Shown piece after piece: positions 41,266 through 49,501 of a DNA stretch of 64,000 nucleotides. The position numbers were made by a program, and so were the translations under genes. The stretch comes from CAZRIP01 sp964600165 (GTDB lineage Bacteria > Elusimicrobiota > Elusimicrobia > UBA1565 > UBA9628): positions 23,460-87,459 of the forward strand of contig CAZRIP010000001.1 in NCBI GenBank assembly GCA_964600165.1, in the 5' to 3' direction. Each line of letters begins with the position of its first letter. Positions within the stretch are counted from its first letter, which is position 1. The notes beneath the pieces were generated by a model, which did no database searches, was not told where the DNA came from, and saw only the letters and a program-made list of their open reading frames with translations.

Positions 41266-42227
41266 AGCGCCTGCCGCTGATCGCGCTCGCCCTGCTGCTG
41301 CCGCTGCGAGCGTTCGCCGCCGCCGACATGTCGGAAGACGGCATGCTGCGCGACCATCTTTGGCGCCAGCTGATGGGCAAGCCCAAGGGCAAGCGCCCGA
41401 CGGTGGGGCTCGTCTTGTCGGCCGGCTCGCTACGCGCGACGACGCACGTGGGCGTCATCTCGGTCCTCGAGAACGCGGGGTTCCCGATCGACGTCGTCGC
41501 CGGCACGTCGATGGGCGCGATCATCGGCTCGCTTTACGCCAGCGGCAAGTCGGGCAAGGAGCTCATGGAGCTCGCGCGCACGTTCCAGCCGAGCGCGGGC
41601 ATCAACCTGAGCGCGTTCAGCCTCGCCCGCCTGATCCTCGCCGACAAGCTCCTCTCGTCGGAAAGGACGCAGAAATACATCGACAAGGCCGTCGGCGGCC
41701 GCCGCTTCGAGGAGCTGCCCAAACCGTTCGCTTGCGTGGCGATGGACCTCTACTCGGGGGAGTCCATCATCTTTCGGGAAGGCCCGCTGGCGCTCGCGGT
41801 CCGCGCGAGCATGAATCTTCCGGGCATCTTCGAGCCGGTCGAATACCGCCACCGCTACCTCGTCGACGGCGGCGTGGCGGACTATATTCCGATCGACGCC
41901 GCGCGCCTGCTCGGCGCCGATTGGGTCATGGCCTCGATCGCCGAGACCGATTACACGCACTCGAAGCCGACGAACGTGCTCGAAAGCCTCGAGCAAGTCA
42001 TCGACATCCGCGGCTCTCTTCTTTCGCGTGAGCAGCGAGCGCAGGCCAACTTTCTGATCGAGCCTCCGGTCGGCGACATCGGGCTCGCGGAAACCGATCG
42101 GCTGCAGGAAGCGGTGTCGAAGGGCGTCGTCACGGCGCACGACCGCCTGCCGCAGGCGATGCAAAGCCTCGTCTTGTTCTCGATGGGCGCGCTCATGGGC
42201 GACTATCTCCCGGGAAAGGCGCCGTGA
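41262..42227 (+). CDS. Secreted patatin-like phospholipase
   Basis: 321 residues from TTG 41262 (TTGA overlap with the TolC-like gene). A signal peptide (KRLPLIALALLLPLRAFA) precedes the patatin domain: GLVLSAGSLRATTHVGVISV, nucleophile elbow GTSMGA and Asp in DGGVADYIP. The oxyanion loop is altered from GGGARG to SAGSLRA. It probably hydrolyses phospholipids at the periplasmic face or is exported; no polypeptide-transport barrel is fused. The stop overlaps the next GTG. Confidence 0.88.
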   Translation: MKRLPLIALALLLPLRAFAAADMSEDGMLRDHLWRQLMGKPKGKRPTVGLVLSAGSLRATTHVGVISVLENAGFPIDVVAGTSMGAIIGSLYASGKSGKELMELARTFQPSAGINLSAFSLARLILADKLLSSERTQKYIDKAVGGRRFEELPKPFACVAMDLYSGESIIFREGPLALAVRASMNLPGIFEPVEYRHRYLVDGGVADYIPIDAARLLGADWVMASIAETDYTHSKPTNVLESLEQVIDIRGSLLSREQRAQANFLIEPPVGDIGLAETDRLQEAVSKGVVTAHDRLPQAMQSLVLFSMGALMGDYLPGKAP

Positions 42228-43171
42228 TCCTGCCCGCGCTCGTCCTCGCCTCGGCGCTCGGCCACGCCGCGTTTTGGGCGAGCGCCGCCGATCCGGTCGC
42301 CGAGCCTTCGCGCCTCTTCGACGCCGGCCAGTTCGCCGGCGTCGTCTCAAGCCTCTCTCCCGAGGCGCTCCAGCGCCTGCGCGGAGACGGACTGCGCCGC
42401 GCCTATTTCCTGCTGGCCTCCAGCCTCCAGCGCCTGGGCCGCGCCGATCAGGCGATCGGCGTCTATCAGCTCGGCGTCAAGCTCTACCCCGCGGATTTGA
42501 ATCTTCTGACGGGCCTCGCCGGCGTCCTGCACGGCGCGGGCCTGGAGGATCGCGCCCGGCCGCTCTTTGAAAAAGTCATCTCGATCCATCCCAACAACGC
42601 CGTCGCGAACCTCGGCCTGGCCGAGATCGATTACTCCCTGGGCTTTCTCGACCGCAGCGCGCGGCATTACGAGAAGGCCCTCGAGACCGACGACTCGAAG
42701 CCCGAGATGTGGATCGCCTACGGCGACGTGCTTCACGAGCTGCGCGACGACAAGACGGCCGAGCTCGCGTATCGCCGCTCGCTGCAGCTGCGGCCTTCTC
42801 CCGCGGCGACGCTGGGCTTGGCGTTCGCGTTGCGCGGGGATGGCCGCGCGGCCGACGGGATCGCCGCGCTGCGCGCGCTGCTCGAGTCCGATCCGGACCT
42901 CGAGCGGCGCGCCCAAGGCCGCTCGCTGCTCGGGCTTTGGCTGCTCGAAGAGCGCCGCGAGGACGAGGCTCTCGCCGCCGTCGAGCCGCTGCTGTCCGAG
43001 GCCCCGGACGATCCTCTCGGACGCTACATCCGCGCGCGCGTGCGCTTGAGGCAAGACCGCTATCGCGACGCCGTCGCCGACCTCAAGGTCGCGGCGCAGG
43101 GCGGCCGGTACGCGCCGTTCGTCGCCCAAGTCGCCCAAGCCATGCTCGAGCGCCTCAAGGGCGGACGCTGA
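42224..43171 (+). CDS. Secreted TPR protein
   Basis: 315 residues from GTG 42224, with a signal peptide (ILPALVLASALGHAAFWASA). About six tetratricopeptide repeats follow (YFLLASSLQRLGRADQAIGV, ALETDDSKPEMWIAYGDVLH, RVRLRQDRYRDAVADLK). It is probably a periplasmic scaffold working with the co-expressed patatin, TolC-like and barrel proteins. Start and stop both overlap neighbours. Confidence 0.85.
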   Translation: MILPALVLASALGHAAFWASAADPVAEPSRLFDAGQFAGVVSSLSPEALQRLRGDGLRRAYFLLASSLQRLGRADQAIGVYQLGVKLYPADLNLLTGLAGVLHGAGLEDRARPLFEKVISIHPNNAVANLGLAEIDYSLGFLDRSARHYEKALETDDSKPEMWIAYGDVLHELRDDKTAELAYRRSLQLRPSPAATLGLAFALRGDGRAADGIAALRALLESDPDLERRAQGRSLLGLWLLEERREDEALAAVEPLLSEAPDDPLGRYIRARVRLRQDRYRDAVADLKVAAQGGRYAPFVAQVAQAMLERLKGGR

Positions 43172-43938
43172 TGCGCTTCTGGAAGATGTCGGGCGCGGGC
43201 AACGACTTTGTCCTCGTGCAAGGCACGGTGACCTCGGGCTCGAGTCTCGCGCGCCGGCTCTGCGACCGCAAGAAGGGCGTCGGCGCCGACGGCCTGCTGG
43301 CCGTCGAGCCCGGCAAGAGCCCGCGGCTGCGCTATTGGAACGCCGACGGGTCCGAGGCGTTCTGCGGCAACGGCACGCGCTGCGCGGCGTTGTGGCTCCA
43401 CGGGCAAGGCCTCGTCAAAAAGCGCCGCTTCATCCTGCATACGGCTCAGGGCCCGCTCGAGATCGAGATCCTGGGCCGGGAGCGCGCGGCGGTCCACATG
43501 CCGTCACCCGGGGCGCTGCACGTGCCGAGGATGGTCGACCGGTTCGAGGTCTTCGAGATCGACACCGGCGTGCCGCACGCCGTCGTGTTCGTCAAGGCCG
43601 TCGCGGATTTCCCAGTGCTCGAGGCCGGACGCGCTCTAAGGCGTCACGAAGCCTTCGCTCCCGCGGGCGCCAACGTCGATTTCGTCGAGCCGAAAGGAAG
43701 GACGCTCCACGTGCGCACTTACGAGCGCGGCGTGGAGGACGAGACGCTCGCCTGCGGCACCGGCGTCGTCGCCTCGGCGCTCGCCGCGGCCCTCCTGCGC
43801 GGGGCGCGCTCCCCCGTGAAGGTCGTCGTGCGCGGCGGCGCCTACCTGCGCGCCCGCTTCAAGCGCTCGGGCGCCGGTTTTTCCGACGTATGGCTCGAGG
43901 GCCCGGGAGAGCTCGTCTATCAAGGAGACATCGACTGA
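43171..43938 (+). CDS. dapF: Diaminopimelate epimerase
   Basis: 255 residues. It has the paired catalytic cysteines: one in SEAFCGNGTRCAA, the other in LACGTGVVAS. GAGNDFVLV and YERGVEDETLACGTG are further hallmark blocks. DapF converts LL- to meso-diaminopimelate for peptidoglycan and lysine. It is a little shorter than E. coli DapF. The start codon overlaps the TPR stop and the stop overlaps the dapA start (TGATG). Confidence 0.97.
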   Translation: MRFWKMSGAGNDFVLVQGTVTSGSSLARRLCDRKKGVGADGLLAVEPGKSPRLRYWNADGSEAFCGNGTRCAALWLHGQGLVKKRRFILHTAQGPLEIEILGRERAAVHMPSPGALHVPRMVDRFEVFEIDTGVPHAVVFVKAVADFPVLEAGRALRRHEAFAPAGANVDFVEPKGRTLHVRTYERGVEDETLACGTGVVASALAAALLRGARSPVKVVVRGGAYLRARFKRSGAGFSDVWLEGPGELVYQGDID

Positions 43939-44816
43939 TGAAACTCGCCGGCTCGCTCGTCGCCCTGGTCACCCCGTTCGGCAAGGACGGCCGCTTGAAC
44001 GAGGCCGCGCTGCGCGAGCTGATCCGCTACCAGCTCAAGAGCGGCTCGGCGGGCCTGGTGCCCTGCGGCTCGACCGGCGAGGCCGCCACTCTCACGCACG
44101 AGGAATACCGCCGCGTGCTGGAGCTGACGCTCGAGGAGTCGGAGGGGCTCGTGCCCGTCATCGCGGGCGTCGGCACGAACGCGACCTGGAAAGCGCTCGA
44201 GTCCGCGCGCGAGGCCGAGAGCATGGGCGCCGACGCCCTGCTCGTGCTCGCCCCGTACTACAACAAGCCGACCCAAGAAGGCCTTTACCGGCACTTCTGC
44301 GAGATCGCGGGCGCGACGCGCCTTCCGGTCGTCGTCTACAACATCCCGGGCCGCACCGCCGTCAACGTCGCGCCGAAGACGCTCGCGCGCGTCGCCAAGT
44401 CTTGCGAGAACGTCGTCGCGGTCAAGGAAGCGGCCGGCAGCCTCGATCAAGTCAGCGAGATCCTTTCATTGACGCCGGACATCACCGTGCTGTCCGGCGA
44501 CGACAGCCTCACCCTGCCGATGATGGCGGTCGGCGCGCGGGGCGTGATCTCGGTGGTCGCCAACGTCGCGCCGAAGATGTCGGCCGATCTCTGCCGCCAC
44601 GCCTTGGACGGCGATTTCGCGAAGGCGCGCAAGACGCATCTCAAGCTTTTCCCGCTCGTCAAATCGCTGTTCGTCGAGACCAATCCGATCCCGGTCAAGG
44701 CCGCGCTCGAGCTCATGGGCCTGCCCGCCGGAGCGCCGCGCTTGCCGTTGACTCCTCTCGGCAAAGAGCATCTGCCGCTCTTGCGCGGCGAGCTCAAGAA
44801 GCTCGGCCTGCTCTAA
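43938..44816 (+). CDS. dapA: 4-hydroxy-tetrahydrodipicolinate synthase
   Basis: 292 residues. CGSTGEAATLTHEEY is the substrate loop, VVYNIPGRT holds the catalytic Tyr, and VVAVKEAAGSLDQ the Schiff-base Lys. The enzyme condenses pyruvate with aspartate semialdehyde, the first step of the diaminopimelate branch. It overlaps dapF by one base. Normal length for the family. Confidence 0.97.
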   Translation: MKLAGSLVALVTPFGKDGRLNEAALRELIRYQLKSGSAGLVPCGSTGEAATLTHEEYRRVLELTLEESEGLVPVIAGVGTNATWKALESAREAESMGADALLVLAPYYNKPTQEGLYRHFCEIAGATRLPVVVYNIPGRTAVNVAPKTLARVAKSCENVVAVKEAAGSLDQVSEILSLTPDITVLSGDDSLTLPMMAVGARGVISVVANVAPKMSADLCRHALDGDFAKARKTHLKLFPLVKSLFVETNPIPVKAALELMGLPAGAPRLPLTPLGKEHLPLLRGELKKLGLL

Positions 44817-44859
44817 AAGCGTTCCGCGCGCGACGCACGTCCTCAACGTTGCGCGGGCG

Positions 44860-44865
44860 TATCAT
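44860..44865 (+). promoter_or_regulatory. Leaderless-type -10, AI-2E permease gene
   Basis: TATCAT followed by six bases (AAGTCT) and ATG 44872; no ribosome site. Confidence 0.45.
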
Positions 44866-44871
44866 AAGTCT

Positions 44872-45936
44872 ATGGGAGCTTTGACTTGGCTTGCCGCGCT
44901 CGCCACCGTCGGCGCCCTCTACCTCGGGGCGACCGTTCTTATCCCGCCGATCGTCTCGTTCTTCGTTCTCATCGTGCTCGAGCCCTTGGTCGCCCGCCTC
45001 GAGCGCGGGGGGCTCAAGCGCACTCTGGGCGCGTCGGCGGCCGTTTTGCTTTTTATGATCGCGACCGGGCTCGCGGTGTTTTTGTGCGCGCGCGCCCTCG
45101 CGGGGATCGCCCAAAACGTCCCGAAGTACTCGCAGAAGCTGCGCGCGACGGCCCAACGATTCGAACGATTCGAACGGCACGCGAACACCCTCCAAGGCGG
45201 GGACGAGAACCCTTCCGCCAAGGCCGCGACCCCGTCCGACGTACAGAAGGTCCAGGTCGTGCGGCCGGCGCAAGAAACCTGGGGCCCTCTTCTGTGGCGA
45301 GGGCTCGGCGGAGCCCTCGAGGCGCTCGGCTTGGCCCTCTTCGTGCCTTTTTTGGCGCTTTTCGGCCTGATCTCGAAGCGCGAACTGCTCGACGCGACGG
45401 AGAAGGTCCTTTCGCCCTATTTTGACGTCTCGCGGGCGAGCGACGAGATCCCGCGCATGGTGCGCGCGTTCTTCCTCGGGAATTTCGTCGTCGGCCTCGC
45501 CGCCGCGGCGATCTCCTGGGCGAGTTTCGCGGGCCTCGGGCTCTCCAACGCAGCGGGCATCGGCCTCGTGAGCGGCTTCGTCAATCTCATCCCGATCCTC
45601 GGGTTGCCGCTCGCGCTCGGATTGCCGATCGCCCAAGGCCTGCTGCAATTCGACAACGCCGCCCCTTTCGTCTTGATCCTCGCGATCGTCGGCGGCCTAC
45701 ACCTTTTCATAGGCAACCTCGTCATGCCGCGCGTGATCGGAGCGCGCGTCCAGCTCAACGCCGCGGCCGCGACGCTGGGGATGCTTTTTTGGTGGTGGGT
45801 GTGGGGCATCGTCGGATTCGTGTTCGCGATCCCGCTGACCGCCCTCTTCAAGATCGCGCTCGAATGCCGGGCCAAGACCGAGCCCGCCTCGAAGCTCCTC
45901 GCCGCGACGCGGCGCGAGGAACTAAGAAAGCATTAA
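44872..45936 (+). CDS. AI-2E transporter family membrane protein
   Basis: 354 residues with about seven to eight membrane helices. A long charged periplasmic segment lies between the third and fourth helices (KYSQKLRATAQRFERFERHA). The C-terminal half has ASFAGLGLSNAAGIGLVSGFVNLIPILGLPLAL, the family signature (PF01594). Members include TqsA-like exporters and Na+/H+ antiporters; the AI-2 label is not reliable for function. It ends 4 bases inside the convergent ridA gene. Confidence 0.9.
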   Translation: MGALTWLAALATVGALYLGATVLIPPIVSFFVLIVLEPLVARLERGGLKRTLGASAAVLLFMIATGLAVFLCARALAGIAQNVPKYSQKLRATAQRFERFERHANTLQGGDENPSAKAATPSDVQKVQVVRPAQETWGPLLWRGLGGALEALGLALFVPFLALFGLISKRELLDATEKVLSPYFDVSRASDEIPRMVRAFFLGNFVVGLAAAAISWASFAGLGLSNAAGIGLVSGFVNLIPILGLPLALGLPIAQGLLQFDNAAPFVLILAIVGGLHLFIGNLVMPRVIGARVQLNAAAATLGMLFWWWVWGIVGFVFAIPLTALFKIALECRAKTEPASKLLAATRREELRKH

Positions 45937-46307
45937 CGGCGGACGGCGATCGCCTCGATCTCGACTTGCGCGCCTTTGGGCAGCGCCGAGACCTGCACCG
46001 TCGCGCGCGCCGGGAACGGCGCCGCGAAGCGCTTGGCGTAGGCCTCGTTCATCGCGGGGAACTGGGAAAGATCGGTCATGAAGACGGTCGTCTTGACGAC
46101 GTCCTTCATCGAGAGCCCGGCCGCGGCTAGGACGGCGCCGACGTTCTTCAAGCATTGCTCCGTCTGCTCGGCGACGCCTCCCGGAGCGGGCTCGCCGATC
46201 GCGGTCAGCGGGATTTGCCCCGACACGAAGACGAAAAGGCCCGCGTCGATCGCCTGCGAATAGGGCCCGATCGCCTGGGGAGCTTCCCTGGTCGCCACCG
46301 CTTTCAT
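45933..46307 (-). CDS. ridA: RidA-family enamine/imine deaminase
   Basis: 124 residues. Conserved blocks are APQAIGPYSQAIDAG, FVSGQIPL, NVGAVLAAAGLSMKDVVKTT, and FPARATVQVSALPKGAQVEIEAIA with the substrate-binding Arg (ARATVQV). The trimer hydrolyses reactive 2-aminoacrylate formed by PLP enzymes. TGA TATAGT lies 6 bases before ATG 46307, inside the end of the CPBP gene. Confidence 0.95.
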   Translation of the reverse strand: MKAVATREAPQAIGPYSQAIDAGLFVFVSGQIPLTAIGEPAPGGVAEQTEQCLKNVGAVLAAAGLSMKDVVKTTVFMTDLSQFPAMNEAYAKRFAAPFPARATVQVSALPKGAQVEIEAIAVRR

Positions 46308-46313
46308 CGAGGG

Positions 46314-46322
46314 ACTATATCA
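46314..46322 (-). promoter_or_regulatory. Leaderless-type extended -10, ridA
   Basis: TGA TATAGT on the minus strand, six bases (CCCTCG) before ATG 46307. Confidence 0.55.
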
Positions 46323-47025
46323 AAAGCGCGAGCGCGGCGATCGCGCAGGCGACCATCCCGGCGTAGCCCGGGACATAAAGCGCCGGCCGAGAAATTTCGA
46401 TCCCGCGTCCGAGATGGAACCATATGCTGTCGACGACCTCGTGGGTCGCGATGAGCCAAGGCAAGCCCGCTCCGCGCTCGAGCGCCGCGCATGCCGCGAG
46501 GCCGAAGATGACGAAAAGCGGCCAGCCGTGGACGAGGCTCATGGCTTGGACGTGATAAAAAACGAACAGCGTCGTCGAGACGAGCGCTGCCCTCATCGGC
46601 CCCATGCGTCCCCGGATCGACGTGAAGAGCAAGCCGCGAAACGCCGCTTCCTCGAAGAAGGCGACCGGCAAGGTCGTGAGCCAGCCGACGGCGATCTGCC
46701 AAGAGGCAAAGGTCGTCACGCGCCGCTGGCCGACGTAGCGGATCGCGAAGAAGAAGATGAGCAGTGCGAGAAGCGCACACGGGGTCGCTCTCGCGTCCCA
46801 ACGCCAGCCGCGGCGCGCGAAGCCTCCCGTCCGTCTCGTCAAGAGCAGGCAGGCCGCGAAGGCCGCGAGTCTGGGGAACGACATGAACGCGTCGCGCCAA
46901 AACCAAGCGTCCGCGCCCGTCATCGGGAAGAAGCGATAGACCGCGAAGCGCGCGGCCATGTAGCCCACCACGATGGCAAGCGCGCCCCTAAAGGCCGTCC
47001 TTTCCGGCGTTCCGCCTTCTTCCAA
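46315..47025 (-). CDS. CPBP family intramembrane metalloprotease
   Basis: 236 residues, probably from TTG 47025, with about seven membrane helices. The catalytic motifs are AFFEEAAFRGLLF (EExxxR) and LFVFYHVQ (FxxxH); a third His/Asp region lies in ATHEVVDSIWFH. CPBP proteins are Rce1-like proteases, often linked to bacteriocin immunity or to processing of membrane proteins. It follows rho by 10 bases on the same strand. Confidence 0.88.
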   Translation of the reverse strand: MEEGGTPERTAFRGALAIVVGYMAARFAVYRFFPMTGADAWFWRDAFMSFPRLAAFAACLLLTRRTGGFARRGWRWDARATPCALLALLIFFFAIRYVGQRRVTTFASWQIAVGWLTTLPVAFFEEAAFRGLLFTSIRGRMGPMRAALVSTTLFVFYHVQAMSLVHGWPLFVIFGLAACAALERGAGLPWLIATHEVVDSIWFHLGRGIEISRPALYVPGYAGMVACAIAALALLI

Positions 47026-47035
47026 TCCGAAGTGT

Positions 47036-48115
47036 TTACCGCAGCGCGGAGAGCAGCGCCTTGTTCGTCTTCTGCACGCGCATCGCCTCGATGATCGCCT
47101 TGAGGGAGTCGATGTCGCCTTTGTCCGCCAGCGCGCGCCGCAGCTTCCAGACGCCCTCTATGTAATCGGGCGGAAGGAGCTTTTCCTCCTTGCGCGTGCC
47201 GGAGTCTCTCACCTTCATCGCCGGGAAGAGCCTCATCTCCGCCGCTTGGCGCGACAGCACGATCTCCATGTTGCCCGTTCCCTTGAACTCCTGGAAGATC
47301 ACCTCGTCCATGCGGCTGCCGGTGTCGACCAGGATCGAGGCGATGATCGTGATCGAGCCGCCTTCCTCGAGCTGCCGCGCGGAGCCGAAGAACCGCCGCG
47401 GCGTCTCCATCGCGCGCGAGTCCAAGCCGCCGGACATCGTGCGCGAGCCGGTGGCGAACTGGTTGTAGACGCGCGCGAGCCTCGTCAGCGAGTCGAGCAG
47501 GATGAACACGTTCGCGCCCTTGACCGCTTCTTCGACCGACGCGCGCATGATCTTCTCGGCCGTCTGGATGTGGACCTCGTAGCTCTGGTCGCTCGAGGAC
47601 GCGACGACCTCGGCCGGCACCGAGCGCTTGAAGTCCGTCACCTCTTCTGGGCGCTCGTCGATCAAAAGGCAGTACTGCTTGATCGAGGGGTCGAAGCCGT
47701 GGACGGCGTTCGAGAGCTGCTTGAGGATCGTCGTCTTTCCGGCTTTCGGAGGAGCGACGATCAGGCCGCGCGTGCCCAAGCCGATCGGGCACAAAAGATC
47801 CATCGCGCGCATCGAAGGCTCGGTGGGAGAACCTTTCTCGAGCTGGATCCATTTGTGGGGGTCGACGGGCGTGCGCGATTGAAAGATCTTCTCGGCTTCC
47901 GTCTGCTGGGCCTGCATCTGCGGCCGCGGCGGGCGAGCACCTCCTCCCCCGTGATGGTTGCCGTGCTGGATCCGCTGGCCGTGCTGCGAATGGCCGCCTT
48001 GATGCGGCTGGCCCTGCTGCTGGGGATTGCCGCCGCCTCCCCGGTAGCGGCGCCTGCGCCCCCCCCGGTTATGGAATTGGCCGCCGCCCTGGCCGCCGCC
48101 GCGCTGGTCGTTCAT
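47036..48115 (-). CDS. rho: Transcription termination factor Rho, without the cold-shock RNA-binding domain
   Basis: 359 residues from ATG 48115 (GGAGGAGAG upstream; TAATG overlap with the previous gene). Residues 1-75 are low complexity: Gly, Arg, Gln and His (GGRRRRYRGGGGNPQQQGQ). The RecA-like ATPase starts near 80: LIVAPPKAGKTTILKQL (Walker A), YCLLIDERPEEVTDF (Walker B), and GLDSRAMETPRRFFGSARQL with FKGTGNMEIVLSRQ. The N-terminal helical and OB-fold primary RNA site (about 120 residues in E. coli) is missing. It would still form a hexamer; RNA capture may rest on the basic tail. A second, standard Rho elsewhere is possible. Confidence 0.92.
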   Translation of the reverse strand: MNDQRGGGQGGGQFHNRGGRRRRYRGGGGNPQQQGQPHQGGHSQHGQRIQHGNHHGGGGARPPRPQMQAQQTEAEKIFQSRTPVDPHKWIQLEKGSPTEPSMRAMDLLCPIGLGTRGLIVAPPKAGKTTILKQLSNAVHGFDPSIKQYCLLIDERPEEVTDFKRSVPAEVVASSSDQSYEVHIQTAEKIMRASVEEAVKGANVFILLDSLTRLARVYNQFATGSRTMSGGLDSRAMETPRRFFGSARQLEEGGSITIIASILVDTGSRMDEVIFQEFKGTGNMEIVLSRQAAEMRLFPAMKVRDSGTRKEEKLLPPDYIEGVWKLRRALADKGDIDSLKAIIEAMRVQKTNKALLSALR

Positions 48116-48696
48116 TACACTCTCCTCCACATCTCTTCTGCGCCGGGAAATTTCCCGGGCCACGTCTCGTCCAAAGCCTTGACCGCGTGCGCCATCAGCG
48201 CGGCCGTCGCGCGCAGCACCTCGTCCCGCGAGACCCCGCCGTCTTTCTCGGCGTAGAGATGCCCCCACGGCAGACCCGCGGCGTTGGCGTGCAGGTGCTC
48301 CCGGCACGACGACAGCACGCGCGAAAGCCGCTCGTCCCAAAAACCGAGCTCTTGGGCGCGGACTTTCACGCGCTCGTCGTCCCAGATTTCCTGCCAGCTC
48401 GCCTTCTCGCGCTCGGCGAGCACGTCGGCCGCCCGGCGCGCGCTATCTTTAGCCGACACCCAGCGCATCTGCACGACGCTTTCCAAAAGCGAGCGCAGAA
48501 TCGGCAGCGCCTCGTTGGCGTGGCTGTGCTCGGCTAAAAGCGCGAGCGCGTTGGCCTTCGCCACCGCGCGCGCCGCGAGCACCATCAAGGCCTTCGCGAC
48601 GGCGTCGTCGGCCTTGAGGCCACGGCCGACCTGCGAGAAGCCGGTGTCGATGCGCGCCTTCGCCGAGCCGACCAGGGCGACCAGTTCCTTGCTCAT
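48115..48696 (-). CDS. Conserved hypothetical protein (DUF5677-like)
   Basis: 193 residues, all alpha-helical. VAKANALALLAEHSHANEALPILRSLLESVVQMRW resembles the DUF5677 helical domain, found in proteins of unknown function; the fit is by pattern only. It follows murI by one base and its stop overlaps the rho start, so it is translated with rho. No catalytic motif stands out. Confidence 0.65.
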   Translation of the reverse strand: MSKELVALVGSAKARIDTGFSQVGRGLKADDAVAKALMVLAARAVAKANALALLAEHSHANEALPILRSLLESVVQMRWVSAKDSARRAADVLAEREKASWQEIWDDERVKVRAQELGFWDERLSRVLSSCREHLHANAAGLPWGHLYAEKDGGVSRDEVLRATAALMAHAVKALDETWPGKFPGAEEMWRRV

Positions 48697-48697
48697 C

Positions 48698-49501
48698 TCA
48701 GATGTCGAACGAGTGAAGTCTCACGGATTTGATCGGCACGCCCAAACGGCGCGCCACGGTCAGAAATCTCTTCGAAGCGTCCGAGACGAAGAAGACGCGC
48801 TTGCCTTTGCCCGAAATCCTGAGCAGGCCTCTTTCCGCGAGCATCCGCCCGGTCTCGCGTGCCGTCTCGACGGCCGGGTCGACGAGCCGCACTCCTCGTC
48901 CGAGGATCGCGCCGATCGTGCGCGCCAGGAGCGGATAGTGCGTGCAGCCGAGGATCAAGGTCTTCGGCCGTTTTTTCTTGAATACAGCCAAGTACTCGCG
49001 CGCGACGGAAGCGGTCACGTCCTTCGACCACCAGCCCTCCTCGACAAGCGGCACGAAAAGCGGACAGGCCTGGCCGATCGCGCGAGCGCCCTTGAGCGCG
49101 CGGTCGTAGGCTTTGGAGTTGATCGTCGCGTCGGTGCCGATCACGCCGATCGGTCCCGCCGCGCCGCCGTCGAGGGCGGCCCGAGCGCCGGGCTCGATGA
49201 CGCCCAAGACCGGCACTTTCATCGCCTTCTTAAGCGCGGACAACGCCAAGGCCGACGAAGTGTTGCACGCGACCACCATCGCCTTGATGCCCTGCTTCTC
49301 GAGGAAGCGCGCGACCGTCAGGGAGTAGCGGCGCACCGCCTCGGGCGTCTTCGAGCCGTACGGGATGTGGGCGGTGTCGCCGAAATAGATCAGATCCTCG
49401 TGGGGAAGCCTGCGCGCGAGCTCCTTGAAGACCGTCAGACCGCCGATGCCGGAGTCGAACACGCCGATCGGACGGCGGGCCGCGCGGCTCTCTCTTCTCA
49501 T
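48698..49501 (-). CDS. murI: Glutamate racemase
   Basis: 267 residues. GVFDSGIGGLTVFKEL, VVACNTSSALAL (first catalytic Cys) and LILGCTHYPLLA (second catalytic Cys) are diagnostic. It makes D-glutamate for peptidoglycan stem peptides in the cytoplasm. The ATG overlaps the amidase stop (ATGA), placing it in the cell-wall cluster. Confidence 0.97.
   Translation of the reverse strand: MRRESRAARRPIGVFDSGIGGLTVFKELARRLPHEDLIYFGDTAHIPYGSKTPEAVRRYSLTVARFLEKQGIKAMVVACNTSSALALSALKKAMKVPVLGVIEPGARAALDGGAAGPIGVIGTDATINSKAYDRALKGARAIGQACPLFVPLVEEGWWSKDVTASVAREYLAVFKKKRPKTLILGCTHYPLLARTIGAILGRGVRLVDPAVETARETGRMLAERGLLRISGKGKRVFFVSDASKRFLTVARRLGVPIKSVRLHSFDI

Noticed and set aside
44850..44865. TTGCGC plus TATCAT as a standard -35/-10 pair before 44872
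   Set aside because: Only five bases lie between them, far from the 16-18 needed.
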